NCBI GenBank assembly: GCA_023397505.1
Contig: JAEWUC010000005.1
Span: 248,001-312,000, forward strand
DNA length: 64,000 bases
Source of the DNA: Bacteroidota bacterium
GTDB taxonomy: Bacteria > Bacteroidota > Ignavibacteria > Ignavibacteriales > Melioribacteraceae
Direction of reading: 5' to 3'
Shown: positions 63,434-64,000 of the stretch, one piece after another
Position numbering within the stretch: position 1 is the stretch's first letter
Layout: every line of letters starts with the position of its first letter
The notes under the pieces: model-generated
Told to the model about the DNA's origin: nothing
The model's input: the letters and a program-made list of their open reading frames with translations, nothing else
Database searches by the model: none
Program-made: the position numbers and the translations under genes

Positions 63434-64000
63434 TTACCAAAGAATATCTTTGGGTTTTTCGTCTCGAAAATAAATTTCAGAAAAATCCACACTGCATTTT
63501 TTCCCGGTAGGAGATTGGGCACTAAAACCAATTCTCACATTATCAATTTTATCAAGCTTAAACCCCCTTACAGGGAACCACTTAATTCCGTCCTCGGAAT
63601 AAGCAAAAGCAAACGATTTTTCTTTAGTTGAGCCCGCAATTCTAAAATATATTTCATTGTCATTAATAATCATCGAGTTGCAATCATCAGAAGTTTCGTT
63701 GCATACAACGGTTACAACTCTCTGTTTGCCAGTAAAGTCCTGCTCAAAACATAATTTAGCATAGTGTTTACTATCATTATAAATCAGCAATACACCCGCA
63801 TCCCATTTGGAATTAAATTCGAGCTTTATTTTAGATATCAATGTAAAATTTGAATCAGGTTTAAATAGCAATCTGGGCGATTTATTAACTTCGTATCCGC
63901 CATCCGATGTTATGTACAAATCAGTCTTTGCAGGGGCAACTATTTTAAAATGATTACCGTCAACTATTGAATAATCAAGTACTTCGTTTTCAAATTGCAT
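63434..64000 (-). CDS. stand-alone DUF1349 (concanavalin-like) protein, may extend past the window
   Basis: 188 residues to a stop at 63434. The first codon is an ATG exactly at the window edge (63998-64000), so the frame may continue upstream. No signal peptide is visible in what is present. The wording (FTLISKIKLEFNSKWDAGVLLIYND, YAKLCFEQD, FAFAYSEDGIKWFPVRGF, VRIGFSAQSPTG) is typical of DUF1349, a beta-jelly-roll related to the end modules of the GH43 and GH3 genes in this window. Role unknown; perhaps binds sugars. Confidence 0.75.
   Translation of the reverse strand: MQFENEVLDYSIVDGNHFKIVAPAKTDLYITSDGGYEVNKSPRLLFKPDSNFTLISKIKLEFNSKWDAGVLLIYNDSKHYAKLCFEQDFTGKQRVVTVVCNETSDDCNSMIINDNEIYFRIAGSTKEKSFAFAYSEDGIKWFPVRGFKLDKIDNVRIGFSAQSPTGKKCSVDFSEIYFRDEKPKDILW

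Noticed and set aside
1..64000. tRNA, rRNA, CRISPR arrays or insertion sequences
   Set aside because: No cloverleaf-like T-loop motifs in gaps, no spaced direct repeats and no transposase-like frames were seen on reading both strands.

Overview
The window is an AT-rich (clearly below 40% G+C by eye) piece of a plant-polysaccharide-degrading bacterium. A T9SS-type sorting-tail relic at 58740-58904, with the wording (GVYFYKL...KKMLLMK) common in Ignavibacteria and other Bacteroidota-lineage genomes, the many Sec signal peptides ending in AQ, and the family mix all suggest an Ignavibacteriales- or Melioribacter-like member of the Bacteroidota/Ignavibacteriota. This is inference from style; no ribosomal marker is present.

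Nearly everything is one long co-oriented (minus-strand) run of exported carbohydrate-active enzymes, read from right to left. Right part (64.0-54.4 kb): a stand-alone DUF1349 module, GH97, GH2 followed by the orphan T9SS tail, GH31 (alpha-xylosidase type) and GH51 arabinofuranosidase. 54.4-53.4 kb is a gene graveyard. 53.4-43.4 kb: two tandem CE1 esterases, GH43-CBM32, GH29-lectin-CBM6, a DUF1593 protein and GH43-CBM32-FN3. 43.2-34.5 kb: two very large sister GH3 enzymes flanking a beta-propeller protein. 34.1-28.7 kb: CE1, two sister GH43 enzymes flanking an acetylxylan esterase that has lost its catalytic core, and a duplicated-domain protein. 28.6-15.6 kb: a SASA-carboxylesterase fusion, a carboxylesterase, DUF3788, a TAXI-type binding protein, two CE1 esterases, a GH127/GH146 beta-L-arabinofuranosidase, a SASA-type acetylesterase and a DUF6144-like protein. 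15.6-11.8 kb: GH43, a GDP-mannose 3,5-epimerase and a nucleotidyltransferase-GHMP kinase fusion. 11.5-10.1 kb: the only plus-strand gene, a lipoprotein carboxylesterase. 9.7-1.8 kb: an alpha/beta hydrolase, a gene relic, GH43, GH9, GH43-CBM6 and a collapsed arabinofuranosidase pseudogene. A DUF362 membrane protein runs off the left edge.

Together the enzymes fit removal of decorations and cleavage of xylose-, arabinose-, galactose- and fucose-bearing hemicellulose (arabinoxylan and fucogalacto-xyloglucan): seven GH43, two GH3, GH51, GH127/146, GH31, GH29, GH2, GH97, one GH9, and about nine esterases that would remove acetyl or feruloyl groups. No SusC/SusD pair, sugar permease or transcription regulator is visible, so this is a degradative cluster without its usual uptake and sensing genes, at least within this window.

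The most unusual points are: (1) a GDP-mannose 3,5-epimerase with all four catalytic positions of the plant enzyme, next to a kinase/nucleotidyltransferase fusion, suggesting an L-galactose or L-fucose type nucleotide-sugar step inside the cluster; (2) several genes that have been hollowed out by internal deletion while keeping both ends; (3) an orphan TAXI binding protein with four cysteines; (4) a single beta-sandwich module shared by GH3, GH43 and a stand-alone protein.
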